Notes: generated by a model not told the origin, from the sequence alone. 64,000 nucleotides of DNA from Taishania sp965247975 (GCA_965247975.1 OZ252050.1:1116001-1180000); one strand, 5' to 3'. Positions 1 to 8,839 are shown, numbered from the stretch's first letter. Numbers and translations are program-made.

Positions 1-921
1 ATTCCAATCAACCAAATTGTATTTCACATGATTTTGGTGGCGATTTAGGGTTTGAAAAATTAAACTATTGTTCAAAGTCGACCAACTTATTCTAGGAATA
101 TACTCGTATTCTCCTAAATCCACTTTGACAGCACTCGGAGTTGAAATGGTCGAAATATATGCCTCTACTTTTGAATTATCTTCGCCTGCTTTTGGGTATT
201 TGAAGGTATACATGCGCGGATACAATTCTTCATAATAACTCATCGTAAATTCTTTTACTTTGCTTTCGTCAAATTTCAAAAATGCAATGCTTTTACTATC
301 CGGCGACCAAGAATATCCTTTCGTGATGGCAAATTCTTCTTCATAAACCCAGTCTGTCGTTCCATTGATGATTTCGTTGCGTTTTCCATCCTTCGTCATT
401 TGAGTGATTTGGTTGTTCATCAAATCTTTCACATAAATATTATTCTCAAAAAGATATGCTACTTTTTTTCCGTCAGGCGAATATTCGGCTAAGGTTTGAG
501 GGGCATGTTCTTTGTCTAAATAATCAAGTTTTTTTGAAGCTAAATCGTACAAGAAATAATTTGCTGTAAAACTTCTTCGGTAAATGGATTGTGTGTTTGT
601 TGTCAATAACAATTTTGTTTCGTTAGCATTGAATTCATACCCGTCCACTTCAAGCTTAGTATCGTCCATTTCAAGTGAAGATAAGTCTAAAATAATTTCA
701 CCTTTTTTGCCGTAATCAATCACTTTATGTTTGCTAATTACTTGTTTACCGTCGATTGTACTTATTTGTGTGAAACATTGTCCATCGTTAGTACCAGAAA
801 ATCCTTGCACTGATTTACCATAAAACTCGTAGGTTTTCCAAATTTTCTCAACTGTAATTTCTTGCTGTCCAAATGATAAAGGAGCAACAAATAAAAGTGT
901 CATTACAAAAAGTGACTTCAT
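1..921 (-). CDS. S9 family dipeptidyl peptidase IV-like protein (partial, N-terminal part)
   Basis: The gene runs off the left edge; 307 codons are visible from the ATG at 921. Residues 1 to about 19 form a signal peptide ending in SFGQ. The rest is the N-terminal beta-propeller region of the S9B (DPP-IV) family, including the family hallmark DWVYEEEF and the following YSWSPDSKSIAF and MYTFKYPKAG segments. By family, the mature enzyme would be a periplasmic or secreted serine exopeptidase releasing X-Pro dipeptides. The catalytic alpha/beta-hydrolase domain with Ser-Asp-His lies outside the window, so activity cannot be judged. It ends the minus-strand block downstream of the oxoamine synthase, from which it is separated by a strong terminator. 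Confidence 0.88.
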   Translation of the reverse strand, partial: MKSLFVMTLLFVAPLSFGQQEITVEKIWKTYEFYGKSVQGFSGTNDGQCFTQISTIDGKQVISKHKVIDYGKKGEIILDLSSLEMDDTKLEVDGYEFNANETKLLLTTNTQSIYRRSFTANYFLYDLASKKLDYLDKEHAPQTLAEYSPDGKKVAYLFENNIYVKDLMNNQITQMTKDGKRNEIINGTTDWVYEEEFAITKGYSWSPDSKSIAFLKFDESKVKEFTMSYYEELYPRMYTFKYPKAGEDNSKVEAYISTISTPSAVKVDLGEYEYIPRISWSTLNNSLIFQTLNRHQNHVKYNLVDWN

Positions 922-941
922 GTGTTTTTTTCTTTAAATAT

Positions 942-998
942 AAAAAAAAGGTTCAAATCAGTTACGCAATATTCGTTGAGTAATTGATTTGAACCTTT
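942..998 (-). terminator. Rho-independent terminator of the oxoamine synthase gene
   Basis: On the minus strand a perfect 14-bp stem (AAAGGTTCAAATCA pairing with TGATTTGAACCTTT) is followed by a run of T residues (plus-strand A-run 942-949). It lies 21 nt past the stop codon at 1020. Confidence 0.85.
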
Positions 999-1019
999 AA
1001 ACAGTTATTATCGAAGAAA

Positions 1020-2288
1020 TTACTTTCTATCTACTTCAACGGTAGCTAGTTCTTCTGATTTGTATTCTCCTGAATCTAATTTTGCTTTTAGTTTTTTGAA
1101 TGTTTCAATAGTGTAAGTCACGTCTTCCAAGCTATGCGCTGCAGTTGGGATGATTCTTAACATAATCACATCCTTTGGAACAACTGGATAAATAACAATT
1201 GAACAGAAAATATTGTAGTTTTCTCTTAAGTCAAAAGTTAAATTCGTTGCTTCAGCCAAATTTCCTTTCATGAAAACTGGAGTAACACACGTATTTGTTG
1301 CACCAATATCAAATCCAGCATTTTTGAATCCGTTTTGCAACGCATCTGTGATTTCCCAAAGTTTATTTTTCAATTCTGGTTTCGTTCTCAACAATTCCAA
1401 GCGTTTTCTAGCTCCGATTGTATTCACAATTGGCAATGCTTTTGCGAACATTTGTGAACGCATGTTGTATCTAAAATATTCGATGATTTGTTCATCTGCG
1501 CATAAAAATCCACCAACAGAAGCCATTGATTTAGCAAAAGTTCCGAATAAAATATCGATTTCACCTTGAACACCTTGTGCTTCTCCAGCTCCTTGACCAG
1601 TTTCGCCTAAGGTACCAAAACCATGTGCATCATCTACGAACAAACGGAAATTGTATTTTCCAGATTTACGGAATTCAACGATTTCTTTTAATTTTCCTTG
1701 ATCGCCAGCCATTCCGAAAACGCCTTCAGTGATAACAAGAATTCCGCCACCTGTTTTTTCAGCCAAGGCAGTAGCGTTTTTCATTTGCTTATCAAAGCTT
1801 TCCATATTGTTGTGTTGGAACACGAAACGTTTTCCAGTATGCAAACGCATTCCATCTAAGATACACGCATGAGATTCACTGTCGTAAACAATAATGTCGT
1901 TACGGTCAACCAAACAGTCAATCGCAGAAACCATTCCTTGGTAACCAAAGTTCAAAAGAATAGCATCTTCTTTGCCCATGAATTCAGCGATTTCATTCTC
2001 GAATTTTTCATGTTCACTTGTTTGACCAGTCATCATTCTAGCTCCCATTGGGTAGGCCATTCCGAATTCTTTTGCTGCTTGAGCATCCGTTTCGCGCACT
2101 TCAGGATGATTTGCCAATCCCAAGTAATTGTTCAATGACCAAACCAAACACTCTTTTCCACGGAAAACCATTTTTGGGCCTAATTCACCTTCCAATTTTG
2201 GAAATGTAAAATAACCATGAACTCCTTTGGAATATTGACCGATTGGACCTCTGTTTTGTTTGATCTTGTCGAATATATCTAATGCCAT
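1020..2288 (-). CDS. PLP-dependent alpha-oxoamine synthase (serine palmitoyltransferase / CFAT / KBL-like)
   Basis: 422 aa, fold type I PLP enzyme of the alpha-oxoamine synthase family, which condenses an amino acid with an acyl-CoA. Visible are the PLP-contact motif FVDDAHGFGTLG (D220, H222) and the Schiff-base lysine K253 in GTFAKSMASVGG. In Bacteroidota this group includes serine palmitoyltransferase (sphingolipid base synthesis), cysteate fatty-acyltransferase (sulfonolipids) and 2-amino-3-ketobutyrate CoA ligase. The sequence alone does not decide between them. A -7 element TACTTTTG lies at 2341-2334 upstream, and the gene has its own terminator, so it is probably monocistronic. No biotin or threonine-catabolism genes are nearby, which mildly favours a lipid role (inference). 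Confidence 0.85.
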   Translation of the reverse strand: MALDIFDKIKQNRGPIGQYSKGVHGYFTFPKLEGELGPKMVFRGKECLVWSLNNYLGLANHPEVRETDAQAAKEFGMAYPMGARMMTGQTSEHEKFENEIAEFMGKEDAILLNFGYQGMVSAIDCLVDRNDIIVYDSESHACILDGMRLHTGKRFVFQHNNMESFDKQMKNATALAEKTGGGILVITEGVFGMAGDQGKLKEIVEFRKSGKYNFRLFVDDAHGFGTLGETGQGAGEAQGVQGEIDILFGTFAKSMASVGGFLCADEQIIEYFRYNMRSQMFAKALPIVNTIGARKRLELLRTKPELKNKLWEITDALQNGFKNAGFDIGATNTCVTPVFMKGNLAEATNLTFDLRENYNIFCSIVIYPVVPKDVIMLRIIPTAAHSLEDVTYTIETFKKLKAKLDSGEYKSEELATVEVDRK

Positions 2289-2409
2289 ATTTTTTTATTA
2301 TTAATTAACTGTTGCAGATATTTTAACTTGTTGCAAAAGTACAAGAAATACTTAATCTACGATGGGCAAATGTGCCATTTTATCAACAGGTTGCGGTTAT
2401 GAAATGAAT

Positions 2410-2446
2410 AAAAAAATCCCGATTCCTAAATAAGAAATCGGGATTT
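2410..2446 (-). terminator. Terminator of the TPR lipoprotein gene
   Basis: An 11-bp perfect stem, AAATCCCGATT with AATCGGGATTT, sits 20 nt after the stop codon at 2467. It is followed on the minus strand by a T-run (plus A-run 2411-2416). Confidence 0.85.
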
Positions 2447-2466
2447 TGAAAATTTATTGGTAATGA

Positions 2467-4167
2467 TTATTTAACAATTCCAGAAAATGCTGGATTGTCG
2501 AAATATTTTAAGAAAGATCTATCTTTTTCAGCTTTAGCTTTCCAAGCTCCATCTTTCGCGAAACAGCTTTTCAAGTTGCTCACAACTGACTCTAATTTGT
2601 CTTGTTTTGCAGCAGCTAATGCTTTCAAGTAATATCCTTGCGCTGATTCATTATCAACTGATGCGCTTACTGTTTTGTCAGCATCTGTTGCAGAACCGTT
2701 TAACAATTGAGCCAATCCTTTGTTGAAAGTCGCTTCAGAACCAAAGTTTGAAATTGCAGAAGCGTAATCGCCATCTTGAATGTTCAAAATTCCTTTGTTG
2801 TAGCTAACTTCTGAACCGGCACCACCAGCTTGACCTAATAATTGTGCAGCTTTAGCACGATCACCTGTCGCTCCAGCAACTGCAGCCAAGTTGTTTTTAG
2901 AAATAGCATTGTCTTTCATGCCATTTGCTTTTTCGAATTGTGCTTTCGCATCACTCAATTTATTTTGTTGGTAGTAAACCGCTCCGATGTTATTGAATGC
3001 TCTGTGGTCGTTAGGGAAATTTTTCGCTGCAACTTGGTACAATCTCAATTTCTCAGCTAAATTATCCGTCAATGTTGCTGTGAACAACAACTCTTCCAAT
3101 TTCAATGAATCTGGACTTGAAACAGAAATTGCTTTCAATTCTTCGTCAGTGTATCCAGTTAAATCATAGTTCGTAACTACTTCAGCACGACGCAATAAAG
3201 GGAAAATGTTTTTATCTAAATAAGTAAATGTTTTACCCATTGCTCTCATTTCTTCTTCACGTTTTACTGGATCTGAATTCATTTCCAATACACGAATAAT
3301 CAAGTTGCGCTCATCTTCGTTGATTGTTGATTTTTTCAACTCTCTTTTGAATCCTTCAAAATCCTCACCACTTCCTTTTAATGTGTAGATTTCTGTTTGA
3401 GCAGCAGCGTTACCAACTTTTTTCGCAACACCCATGATTGCCATTTTCGCTGATGTAGCACGATCATTTGATAAAGTTCCGTTTTTGTTCTCTTCTCCTT
3501 CTGGTGAAGCGAAACCTGTGATTGCGATTGATTTGATTGCAATGCGTGGATTTGCTTGAGCAGCAGTCAACCAAGTAGTATATGCGGTCATGTCAGCATC
3601 TTTCAATTCAGCTGCTTTCACTTCTGAACGACCTTTGTCATAATTGATTTGTGACATAGTTGTTTCAGGAGTAACACGTTTGAATTCATCCGCTGCATAA
3701 ATTACACGAAAATCTTTGTTTACTAATAAAGGAGTAACGATTGTTGCATCAGCAATTTTTACTGGTTGGAAAACATCTTTTTTCTCTTTTCCACCTTTGA
3801 AAACTTTTCCTGTCAACATTAAATCAGCAGTTTCCATGTCTGGTTTGTAAGCCACTTCATCTGTGTAAGTGTATTTACCACCTGTTTTGTACTTAATTAC
3901 TGTACCATTTCCAGTTGCTTTTTCTCCTTGAATATTTACTGGTTTCAATGTTGTTGAACCAAGTGTTGGAGTGATTTCAGCAGACGCTTTTTTGCTGATT
4001 CCTTTTGCTGGAATGTCAACTTCTACTTTTACTTTCACTTTGTCGCCATGCATTTCAAGCGGACTTGGAGTAACAACGTAGTTTAGATCTTTTAATTGAT
4101 CACAACTTGTTACAAACATTGCGCTAAGCGCTACAATGATTAAACTTTTGATTCCTTGTTTTTTCAT
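2467..4167 (-). CDS. Lipoprotein with OmpA-like and TPR regions
   Basis: 566 aa from the ATG at 4167. A longer reading from 4215 is unlikely because that codon overlaps the -7 promoter box. The N-terminus is a lipoprotein signal with lipobox cysteine C22 (FVTSC). Residues about 40-160 look like a beta-rich domain repeating strand patterns. Residues about 180-330 resemble the peptidoglycan-binding OmpA region (TGFASPEGEE, LSNDRATSAK). The C-terminal third has TPR-type helices (NDHRAFNNIGAVYYQQNK). By this architecture it should be an envelope lipoprotein anchored in the outer membrane facing the periplasm. It is widespread as an uncharacterised family in Bacteroidota; the exact role is unknown. 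Confidence 0.82.
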   Translation of the reverse strand: MKKQGIKSLIIVALSAMFVTSCDQLKDLNYVVTPSPLEMHGDKVKVKVEVDIPAKGISKKASAEITPTLGSTTLKPVNIQGEKATGNGTVIKYKTGGKYTYTDEVAYKPDMETADLMLTGKVFKGGKEKKDVFQPVKIADATIVTPLLVNKDFRVIYAADEFKRVTPETTMSQINYDKGRSEVKAAELKDADMTAYTTWLTAAQANPRIAIKSIAITGFASPEGEENKNGTLSNDRATSAKMAIMGVAKKVGNAAAQTEIYTLKGSGEDFEGFKRELKKSTINEDERNLIIRVLEMNSDPVKREEEMRAMGKTFTYLDKNIFPLLRRAEVVTNYDLTGYTDEELKAISVSSPDSLKLEELLFTATLTDNLAEKLRLYQVAAKNFPNDHRAFNNIGAVYYQQNKLSDAKAQFEKANGMKDNAISKNNLAAVAGATGDRAKAAQLLGQAGGAGSEVSYNKGILNIQDGDYASAISNFGSEATFNKGLAQLLNGSATDADKTVSASVDNESAQGYYLKALAAAKQDKLESVVSNLKSCFAKDGAWKAKAEKDRSFLKYFDNPAFSGIVK

Positions 4168-4202
4168 GATTTGTTTTAATAAATTCTTACCAAAATTTTT
4201 TA

Positions 4203-4232
4203 CAAAAGTAGTCAAAATTAGTATGAAGTCAA
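4203..4232 (-). promoter_or_regulatory. Bacteroidota-type promoter for the TPR lipoprotein gene
   Basis: Minus strand: TTG at 4232-4230, a 19-nt spacer, then TACTTTTG at 4210-4203. This fits the Bacteroidota sigma consensus TTG-N(19)-TAnnTTTG. It fixes the start codon at 4167. Confidence 0.75.
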
Positions 4233-4255
4233 TTTTTAGCTTTTTTATTTCAACT

Positions 4256-4738
4256 TTATTTCGACCTAATGTTCCTGTAATACTGTAAAATACTCATTTT
4301 TGTTTCAGGGTCTATCCAATTTGGACAAAGCTCAACCAACGACTCAAGCACAAATTGGCGTTTGGAGTAGTGGGGGTGAGGAATCTGAAGTTTGTCACTT
4401 TTGAGAATTTCAAAACCATAAAATATAATGTCAATATCAATCAAACGGTCTTGATAAACTGCGTTTTCAGATTTTGCTGTTCGACCGCCTTTCTTTTCGA
4501 TTTCTTGCAGTTTTTCCAACAATTCGAAAGGAGAAAGTGATGTTGTGATTTTTACGCAGCAATTTAAGAATGCGTTTTCCGAATCAAATCCCCAAGGTTC
4601 TGTTTCAATAAATGCCGATTTTTCAATAGGTTTTTCGGAAAATTCTTGCAAAGAAAGTAAGGCATTCTGTAGGTTCTCGGCTTTATTACCAATGTTTGAG
4701 CCTAAGCTCAGAATACAATCCGCTTTTTTTATTTCCAT
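4256..4738 (-). CDS. folK: 2-amino-4-hydroxy-6-hydroxymethyldihydropteridine pyrophosphokinase (HPPK)
   Basis: 160 aa, the normal HPPK length. It transfers pyrophosphate from ATP to 6-hydroxymethyl-dihydropterin in folate synthesis, in the cytoplasm. Visible family motifs are LSLGSNIG at the N-terminus, ETEPWGF, the metal-binding DRLIDIDIIFYG and IPHPHYSKRQFVLESL. The start overlaps the end of gldD by 10 nt, so it is the last gene of the mutY-ssb-gldE-gldD-folK run and is probably translationally coupled to gldD. Confidence 0.93.
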   Translation of the reverse strand: MEIKKADCILSLGSNIGNKAENLQNALLSLQEFSEKPIEKSAFIETEPWGFDSENAFLNCCVKITTSLSPFELLEKLQEIEKKGGRTAKSENAVYQDRLIDIDIIFYGFEILKSDKLQIPHPHYSKRQFVLESLVELCPNWIDPETKMSILQYYRNIRSK

Positions 4739-5304
4739 TTAAATGTATTGACCATTTTCATTAAATCCAATTCCAAGTAATCCAAGGTTGGTTTTAGTGA
4801 ATCGTAATTTGGCACACAATTTAAATACACGACACCGCTCACAAAACGAGAAGTTGAATCGGTTAAATAAAATTGAAATGGCGAAGCAACATCTCCTTTG
4901 AGTTTGAAAAAGGTACCATATACTTTATCTTTCGGACGAATGATTTGAACATCATCAATTCCAGTTGCTTTGAGTTTGTGGTCTTCTACTTTGTCATTTG
5001 AATAATTCACATACGTAGCCAAAGGTTCTACAATGTTAATGTATGAAAAGTGCACTACTCCGTTCAATTTCCCAAGATCAATGTCTTTGTGACAAGTCGT
5101 TCCGGAAGAATCGACAACATCTTTTACAGTAAACATGTTTGAAGTTTCAAAGGTATATGGACATGATTCGTTGTACAATTTGTAGGTGTGATCAGGTAAT
5201 TCTAAACGCAAATACGTGGGTGGTTTTGGGACTAGGGTTTCATTGTCACCACAACTCACAAGCAAGAATAGAAAGCTAATTGATAAAACAAAAATTAATT
5301 TCAT
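4729..5304 (-). CDS. gldD: Gliding motility lipoprotein GldD
   Basis: 191 aa with a lipoprotein signal and lipobox cysteine C18 (LVSCGD). The following PKPPTYLRLELPDHTYK and CPYTFE segments are typical of GldD. In Flavobacterium johnsoniae, GldD is required for gliding and for a functional gliding/type IX secretion apparatus; its biochemical role is not settled. Its neighbours gldE, ssb and mutY reproduce the conserved flavobacterial order, which supports the assignment. It overlaps gldE by 4 nt (ATGA) and folK by 10 nt. Confidence 0.92.
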   Translation of the reverse strand: MKLIFVLSISFLFLLVSCGDNETLVPKPPTYLRLELPDHTYKLYNESCPYTFETSNMFTVKDVVDSSGTTCHKDIDLGKLNGVVHFSYINIVEPLATYVNYSNDKVEDHKLKATGIDDVQIIRPKDKVYGTFFKLKGDVASPFQFYLTDSTSRFVSGVVYLNCVPNYDSLKPTLDYLELDLMKMVNTFKWK

Positions 5305-6650
5305 GAAACAACTGTTTTGGATTGAATGATTGCTTTTACCATTTTAATGCGTTTTTTATCGGAAGATTCAACCACTAATTTAATGTTGTCGCAAAACATA
5401 AATTCATTGTTCTTTAGAATTTTACCTTCGTTTTCCACAATAAATCCACCCAACGTTTCAGCATCTCCTCGTTTTGATTCAAATTCTTTACCATCAATTT
5501 CTAGTATTTTGTAGAAATCAATCAATGCGGTTCTTCCTTCAAATAAATACGTTTGATCATCGATTTTAGTATAAATCAACTCCACATCATCAAATTCATC
5601 GGTAATGTCACCGACAATTTCTTCCAGTACGTCTTCCAAAGTTACGACCCCGCTTGATCCGCCGTATTCATCGACAACAATGGCCATGTGAACTTTCATC
5701 GTTTGAAATTCCTTCAATAAATCGTCGATTTTTTTATTCTCAGGAATGAAGAATGGTTTTCTCAAAAGCGTTCGCCACTCAAAACTTTCTGTTTCATTCA
5801 GGTATGGGAGCAAATCTTTGACAAATAAAATTCCAACCACATTGTCAAACGTCTCTTCAAACACAGGAATGCGCGAGTAACCACATTCGAGAATGATTTC
5901 GAGCACTTTGTTAAAAGCAAGCGTTTTATCCATGGAAACAACATCCATTCTTGGTCGCATAATTTGCTTCACATCCGTATTTCCAAAACGCACAATGCCT
6001 TCCAAAATTTTATGTTCTTCTACGGAAGTATTGTCTTCTTTTGTCAATGCCAATGCGGCTTCTAATTCACCAGACGAAATTTTGTATCCTTTTCTTTTGG
6101 CTCTTCTTGAAATGATGTTTGAACCATTCACCAAGAACATTCTGATCCAGGAAAACGGTGGAAGGATATTTAATACTTGCAATGGTCGAGCCATTCCTCG
6201 GGAAAAGCGCAAGGAGTTTTTAGTTGCATAAATTTTCGGAATAACCTCTCCAAAGAGTAATAAAACCAATGTAATCGCAAATATTTCGACAATGAAACGA
6301 ATTGTTTCATATCCTTGCAATCCTTCAAAAAATCCCATAACAATGGAACTTGAAATGATAACAATTCCAACATTCACAAAATTGTTCACGATCAAAATAG
6401 TAGCAAGCAATTCTTTCGGGCGGTTCAACAATTCCAAAACGACTTTGGATGTTCGGTCATCGTGATTTCTTAAAACCTCTTTTTCAGCAGGACTTAAGGA
6501 GAAAAATGCAGCTTCGGCACCAGAAATTAGGGCAGAACATAAAAGCAATATTCCAACGGCAACAAACGGAAGCACATCACCAGAAATAGAGAATCCAGCT
6601 TGTGCGATGTTGGCCAGGGGTTCAAACGATGGAGGTTCGATTGGAGTCAT
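5301..6650 (-). CDS. gldE: Gliding motility-associated membrane protein GldE (CNNM/CBS/CorC type)
   Basis: 449 aa. About four membrane segments in residues 20-190 form the DUF21/CNNM region (LLLCSALISGAEAAFFSLS). Next come paired CBS domains (about 230-345; IMRPRMDVVSMD, GILFVKDLL, VVDEYGGSSGVVTLEDVLEEIVG). A C-terminal CorC/HlyC domain spans about 360-445. The fold is that of the HlyC/CorC ion-transport-associated proteins. Next to gldD this paralogue is called GldE, which aids gliding. Start codon ATG at 6650; 9 nt separate it from the upstream ssb, so it belongs to the same operon. Confidence 0.92.
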   Translation of the reverse strand: MTPIEPPSFEPLANIAQAGFSISGDVLPFVAVGILLLCSALISGAEAAFFSLSPAEKEVLRNHDDRTSKVVLELLNRPKELLATILIVNNFVNVGIVIISSSIVMGFFEGLQGYETIRFIVEIFAITLVLLLFGEVIPKIYATKNSLRFSRGMARPLQVLNILPPFSWIRMFLVNGSNIISRRAKRKGYKISSGELEAALALTKEDNTSVEEHKILEGIVRFGNTDVKQIMRPRMDVVSMDKTLAFNKVLEIILECGYSRIPVFEETFDNVVGILFVKDLLPYLNETESFEWRTLLRKPFFIPENKKIDDLLKEFQTMKVHMAIVVDEYGGSSGVVTLEDVLEEIVGDITDEFDDVELIYTKIDDQTYLFEGRTALIDFYKILEIDGKEFESKRGDAETLGGFIVENEGKILKNNEFMFCDNIKLVVESSDKKRIKMVKAIIQSKTVVS

Positions 6651-6659
6651 TTTTAAAGA

Positions 6660-7112
6660 TTAAAATGGGAGGTCGGATTCGCTTTCATCCTTCAATATTT
6701 GATCTATTTTGGATGGAGCAGCAGGTGTGCCTTCGTTAGAATAATTTGGAGTTCGCTCCGATTGATTTGGATTTTCGTTTCGAGATAACATCGTCATTTC
6801 ATCAGCCACTACTTCTGTAATGTATTTTGTGACGCCATCTTTATCTTGGTAAGAGCGCGATTTTAATTTTCCTTCGATATACACTTTCATCCCTTTTCGA
6901 AGGTATTTTTCAACCACTTCCGCAAGTCCACGCCAAACAACAACATTGTGCCAATCCGTGATATCACGGCGCTCATTGGTTGTTTTGTCTAAATACGTTT
7001 CGGATGTTGCAATTGGAAAATTAGCTACTACTGCGCCGTTTTCTAATCGTCTGATTTCTGGGTCTTTGCCCAAATTACCTATTAAAATTACCTTATTAAC
7101 GCTTCCAGCCAT
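6660..7112 (-). CDS. ssb: Single-stranded DNA-binding protein
   Basis: 150 aa. The N-terminal OB fold (residues 1-110) contains NKVILIGNLGKDPEIR and the RSYQDKDGVTKYITEVVADEM strand region. A low-complexity linker follows, then the acidic tip ending DLPF, the standard docking site for SSB partners. It binds ssDNA during replication and repair. It lies between mutY and gldE, as in other flavobacteria. Confidence 0.96.
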   Translation of the reverse strand: MAGSVNKVILIGNLGKDPEIRRLENGAVVANFPIATSETYLDKTTNERRDITDWHNVVVWRGLAEVVEKYLRKGMKVYIEGKLKSRSYQDKDGVTKYITEVVADEMTMLSRNENPNQSERTPNYSNEGTPAAPSKIDQILKDESESDLPF

Positions 7113-7183
7113 TCATTAAATTCTTGAATATTACAAATGTATAAAAATGATTGAATGTTCTTGAATTAAGTTTTTTCTAGTTT

Positions 7184-8206
7184 TCAACTATTTTCTAGAT
7201 ATCTGTCGATTAACCGCGGAAGTGGATGGTTTTCGAGATCGTTTTTTGGAATGCTTAAGTTTTTTAAAGATTTGGGAATTTCATTAAAATGAATAAATCG
7301 TGCAAATAAATGCTGATGCGAAAGAATGTGCTTGAATTCTGTTGATATTTTCTGATGTTCTAATTGGTAAAGATGTTCGAAATAAGTCACAACTTGTTCA
7401 GTTGATAAACGCTCATTCGTTTCATAAAGCGGGAATTCAAATAGGTGTTGCCAAATGTCTTTGTTTTCTCTTTTTTGAACCACAATTTCATTTTCATTTT
7501 CAAAAATGGCATAATTAAAAAAGCGATTTCTGACTTTTGTCTTCGACTTTTTGACTGGTCTAACGGATATTATATTCTTCGCTCGTGCTTCGCATGAAAA
7601 CTCAAAAGGACAATCGGTACATGATGGATTTGTAGGTGTGCAATGCAAAGCTCCAAATTCCATGATAGCTTGGTTGAATTCTCCAGGGTTTTTGTCTGGA
7701 ATTAAGGTGTTTGCCAATTGTTGAAACGCTTTGATGCCTTCAGAAGAATCAATGGGCTTTTCAATATCAAAGATGCGCGAAAGGACTCTGTAAACATTCC
7801 CATCCACAACAGCTACTTTTTCATTAAATGCAAAGCTAGCTATTGCCGCAGCGGTGTATGGACCAACTCCTTTTAGTTTTTTGATTTCGTCGAAAGTACT
7901 TGGGAAAACACCGTCAAACTGATCCAGAACCTGATTGGCGCTCACTTTCATGTTTCGTGCGCGACTGTAATAACCTAATCCTTGCCAATCGTTGAGAATA
8001 TTTTGTTCGCTTGCGTTCGCCAAGTCTTTGACCGTGGGGTAGTTAGTTTTGAATTTTTCGAAATAACTTTTGCCTTGGTCCACACGAGTTTGTTGCAAAA
8101 TGATTTCCGACAACCAGATTAAATAGGGGTCAGTTGTGTTGCGCCAAGGCAGATCTCTTTTGTTTCGTCTATACCAATCGGTAATTAATACTTGAAATTC
8201 AGCCAT
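7184..8206 (-). CDS. mutY: A/G-specific adenine DNA glycosylase
   Basis: 340 aa. It excises adenine opposite 8-oxoguanine. The helix-hairpin-helix motif LKGVGPYTAAAIASFAF is followed by the catalytic aspartate segment VAVVDGNVYRVLSR. The 4Fe-4S loop has four cysteines in C-X6-C-X2-C-X5-C spacing (CTPTNPSCTDCPFEFSC). The C-terminal domain (about 230-340) is NUDIX-like and recognises 8-oxoG. It is divergent from the HU gene at 8317 and heads the mutY-ssb-gldE-gldD-folK direction; a 71-nt gap to ssb could hold a second promoter. Confidence 0.95.
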   Translation of the reverse strand: MAEFQVLITDWYRRNKRDLPWRNTTDPYLIWLSEIILQQTRVDQGKSYFEKFKTNYPTVKDLANASEQNILNDWQGLGYYSRARNMKVSANQVLDQFDGVFPSTFDEIKKLKGVGPYTAAAIASFAFNEKVAVVDGNVYRVLSRIFDIEKPIDSSEGIKAFQQLANTLIPDKNPGEFNQAIMEFGALHCTPTNPSCTDCPFEFSCEARAKNIISVRPVKKSKTKVRNRFFNYAIFENENEIVVQKRENKDIWQHLFEFPLYETNERLSTEQVVTYFEHLYQLEHQKISTEFKHILSHQHLFARFIHFNEIPKSLKNLSIPKNDLENHPLPRLIDRYLENS

Positions 8207-8263
8207 TCAGCATAAAAAAGTTAAAAAATTCCTTTGAACAACAAAAATATAATCTTTTGTATA

Positions 8264-8271
8264 TACTTTTG
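8264..8271 (+). promoter_or_regulatory. -7 element (TACTTTTG) upstream of the HU gene
   Basis: TACTTTTG, a match to TAnnTTTG, lies 45 nt before the ATG at 8317. No TTG is present at the ideal distance; the nearest upstream TTG is at 8234-8236. Only the -7 box is supported. Confidence 0.5.
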
Positions 8272-8316
8272 CACTTTGAAATCAACTAATTGAAATTAAT
8301 TATAATACAAAAAAAA

Positions 8317-8607
8317 ATGACAAAAGCAGACATCGTTGCAGACATCGCAGTTGAAACAGGATTAGAAAGATTGGAAGTATTAAAAGCAGTAGAGGCATTT
8401 ATGACTTCTGTAAAATCTTCATTAGCAAATGGACAAAATGTTTATTTGAGAGGATTTGGTAGCTTCGTAGTGAAAGAAAGAGCTGAGAAAACTGGACGTA
8501 ACATTTCAAAAAACACAACCGTTATTATTCCTGCTCACAATATCCCAGCGTTTAAACCTTCTAAAACTTTCGTTGAAGAGGTTAAAAGCAAGGTAATCGT
8601 AAAATAG
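8317..8607 (+). CDS. HU-family DNA-binding protein
   Basis: 96 aa from ATG 8317; a TTG at 8290 gives a nine-residue extension that does not fit the family. The protein follows the HU/IHF pattern: MTKADIV at the N-terminus, then the DNA-arm region NVYLRGFGSFVVKERAEKTGRN, then IPAHNIPAFKPSKTF. It acts as a dimer that bends and compacts DNA. It stands alone between the divergent mutY and a small basic protein gene, with a hairpin about 55 nt downstream. Confidence 0.95.
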   Translation: MTKADIVADIAVETGLERLEVLKAVEAFMTSVKSSLANGQNVYLRGFGSFVVKERAEKTGRNISKNTTVIIPAHNIPAFKPSKTFVEEVKSKVIVK

Positions 8608-8661
8608 TATTAGATTTTATTTCTGTCGAGCTTTATTTTTCGGCAAATTTTACTATCTTCG

Positions 8662-8693
8662 CACTCTCGTTGAAAAACGGGAGTGTTTTTTTT
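8662..8693 (+). terminator. Hairpin with T-run after the HU gene
   Basis: CACTCTCGTT pairs with AACGGGAGTG (one G-U) around a short A-rich loop and is followed by eight T residues. It terminates HU transcription or attenuates the small gene downstream. A TATCTTCG sequence just upstream (8654-8661) could also start a transcript inside the hairpin. Confidence 0.7.
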
Positions 8694-8746
8694 CTCTCTT
8701 TGAGAAATGTAATAAATTGAATTTCAAATAATTAAAATATATTGTT

Positions 8747-8839
8747 ATGCCAAGTGGTAAAAAAAGAAAAAGACATAAAATGTCGACGCACAAGCGTAAA
8801 AAAAGATTGAGAAAAAATCGTCACAAGAAGAAAAAATAA
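8747..8839 (+). CDS. 30-residue very basic protein, COX24/AURKAIP1 (mS38)-like
   Basis: A 30-codon frame, ATG 8747 to TAA 8837-8839. The product begins MPSGKKRKRHKMSTHKRKK and is more than half Lys/Arg, with several His. This is the small protein often annotated in Bacteroidota as an AURKAIP1/COX24-domain protein, resembling the C-terminus of mitochondrial ribosomal protein mS38. A ribosome-associated role is therefore likely but is inferred from similarity recalled from the family. It lies just before rng and is bounded by hairpins on both sides, so it is an independent unit. Confidence 0.75.
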   Translation: MPSGKKRKRHKMSTHKRKKRLRKNRHKKKK

